Assembly: GCA_018857735.1 (NCBI GenBank)
Contig: JABMCL010002049.1
Span: 2,031,001 to 2,095,000, forward strand
Direction: 5' to 3'
Source: Alviniconcha marisindica
Lineage: Eukaryota; Mollusca; Gastropoda; Provannidae
Length of the DNA: 64,000 nt
Of this stretch, positions 62,310 through 64,000 are shown in pieces (the first letter of the stretch is position 1; every line of letters starts with the position of its first letter). A program made the translations under genes and the position numbers. A model generated the notes under the pieces. It ran no database searches. It had not been told where the DNA came from and saw only the letters and a list, made by a program, of their open reading frames with translations.

Positions 62310-62365
62310 TGATATAACCGTAATGGTTGACTGGGCGTAAAACACCAAGTTACTCACTTACATGT
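62310..62365 (+). repeat. interspersed element end (GGGCGTAAAACACCAA family)
   Basis: CCTGATATAACCGTAATGG, then TTGACTGGGCGTAAAACACC, then AAGTTACTCACTTAC; same family as 5195-5250 and 63672-63722. Confidence 0.65.
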
Positions 62366-63417
62366 TTGGAGCAGAAACTGACAGCAGTATGCAGCTGACC
62401 TTAAAGCAACTCTGCAGAATAGTTACATGAGCTTCAGTGTGAAAAACTGTTGAAACATTTTAAGATCAATTGGTTCAGACAGTTAAACAGAGCTGAGTGA
62501 TGCTTTCCATGTGTGATTATTAAACCGGGTAACTTTTCAGGATCAAATTACGGTTTGATAAATATTTTTAACAAAAATTAATGTTGAAAAGATTAATTTA
62601 AAAAACAACAGTGAATAGAATGGTAATGTCGATGTCTGTTTCTTAAAACTTGGTAAATCGATGTCTGTTTCTTAAAACTTGGTAACTCGATGTCTGTTTC
62701 TTAAAACTAGGTAACTTTGCATGATCAAATGACACCACACTGTATTAAAAAAAAAAAAAAAAAAAGTTTCAAAGAAAGTTGGTGAAAAGCGGTAATGTTG
62801 GTGTCCGTTTCTCCAAACTGGGTAACTGTTCATGATCAGATGCACACATTTTTTAAATTTATTTTTTAAACAAAAAAACAAAACAGTGAATAGAGTGATT
62901 ATTTCAGAGTCTGTGTGGTCAAATTGGATATGTTTTCACAAATTACTCAGCACAGCATAAAATGGTTTATAAAATAATAATATATGAACATAAAATTTTA
63001 AAAACAACTAAAAAGGAAAGAGGGGAGAAAAAAAGGACCCTTTTTTTTCTCCCTTTTTTTCTTCTACTGAAAATGCCTATAATTGGTAGTAAGACTACGA
63101 CAGCACAATGAATGGGCAAAAATGCTTGTAGTCAGTGGCGTGGTCATTCAGCTGCATTAGTAACAGAATGGACAACACGCTCTGTCGTCAGCACACATGA
63201 CTCATGAAATGGCGGATGTCTATTTACTTGCTGTAGTGTGCGGATATGGCCGCCCAAACCAGAAGATGATATTGAAAGAACACCCCTTTAAGGCAGGTAC
63301 ATCGGCAACAAAACAAATATGTAAAAAAAATTATGTGAGGAGTTTGCTTCAAAGTCAGATTTGCAACCCTTCCTTTTTTACATGTCTCCACATCACTCGC
63401 TCTTTGTGCGTGTGTGT

Positions 63418-63420
<3 letters not shown>

Positions 63421-63502
<82 letters not shown>

Positions 63503-63595
63503 GTATCCTTAGTTAATAGTAGTTTCCCTCATGGGCGAGGGCTGGATGTAAAAAGACCTCGAGTGTTCTCCACTACCCTCGTAAAATAAAGTTTA

Positions 63596-63664
<69 letters not shown>

Positions 63665-63722
63665 CACCATCGCCCTGATATAACCGCACTGGCTGACTGG
63701 GCGTAAAACACCAACTTACTTA
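63421..63722 (+). repeat. (CT)n microsatellites with two SINE-like segments
   Basis: A CT run at 63421-63499 is followed by GGGCGAGGGCTGGATGTAAA..CTACCCTCGTAAAATAAAGT, a second CT run at 63600-63660, then GCCCTGATATAACCGCACTG and GACTGGGCGTAAAACACCAA. This arrangement suggests adjacent element ends that gave rise to the CT tails. Confidence 0.75.
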
Positions 63723-64000
63723 CTGTCCCCATCCCTCCCTTTGGGACACGCTAATCGCTCTCGTGTTGCTGTCCCGAGTCAATGGACAGAACGAAACATA
63801 AAGTACCCGTTCCGTTTACCTGCCGCACACAACTATTTCCTGACATTCCAACCCCGGACCTGACTCCCTAATGTACCCATCAAAACACCCACCTTATACA
63901 CCCCACCTGCACCCCCACACAATTACCCACTCTGCTACCCGAAAACACGCGACAGGCTTGAAGCCAAACACAAACACGTGTACTGCAGCCTTTGACGTCA

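Larger units (their letters stand above)
59471..64000. other. STK36 3' flank, no supported gene
   Basis: Sequence after the terminal-exon array holds minisatellites at 60.1, 60.8-61.2 and 61.2-61.84 kb, AT-rich sequence at 62.4-63.1 kb with a three-copy motif TCGATGTCTGTTTCTTAAAA near 62630-62700, and SINE-like tails with CT runs at 63.4-63.7 kb. AATAAA occurs at 60745-60750. No open frame resembles a conserved protein. Confidence 0.6.

Noticed and set aside
63197..63296. Possible first exon of a further plus-strand gene (ATGGCGGATGTC.., donor near 63297)
   Set aside because: The start context is acceptable and a GTACAT donor follows, but there is no partner exon in the window and no recognisable peptide.

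Overview
This is nuclear DNA of an intron-rich, microsatellite-rich invertebrate, most likely a mollusc and probably a gastropod. That placement is an inference from gene structure, lophotrochozoan-like protein sequence and SINE-like dispersed repeats; no marker here fixes the species. Nothing suggests bacterial or viral DNA. Most long open frames are artefacts of (CA)n, (CT)n and minisatellite DNA. Real genes were recovered by joining short exons whose splice phases agree.

Five genes are supported. (1) 240-7438, plus strand: the last five exons of a matrix-metalloproteinase-like gene, encoding the proline-rich hinge and the four-bladed hemopexin domain; the catalytic part lies upstream of the window. 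(2) 9571-22113, minus strand: a complete ten-exon STN1 (CST telomere-maintenance complex), about 396 aa. (3) 13385-17570, plus strand: a complete 3-beta-hydroxysteroid-dehydrogenase-type SDR, lying inside the 7.3-kb intron 6 of STN1 on the opposite strand. (4) 22776-28032, plus strand: complete six-exon MRPL18 (mitoribosomal uL18m), divergent from STN1 across a 662-bp shared promoter region. (5) 31523-58907, plus strand: complete STK36/Fused kinase, 32 coding exons, about 1351 aa. From 59.5 kb to the end there are only repeats and no supported gene. The genes share no pathway; this is an ordinary animal neighbourhood with one nested gene, one divergent pair and one convergent pair.

The unusual signal is the tandem repeats. 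At least nine minisatellites contain, in every or many units, a piece of a neighbouring exon, usually with its splice site: the MMP hinge donor (13 x 28 bp), STN1 exon 7 and exon 2 acceptors, STK36 exon 12 and 21 donors, STK36 exon 16 and 26 acceptors, a segment inside STK36 exon 7, and the STK36 stop-codon exon. The result is rows of decoy splice sites next to genuine ones. This recurs in three of the five genes and bears on how introns, decoy exons and minisatellites arise in this genome.
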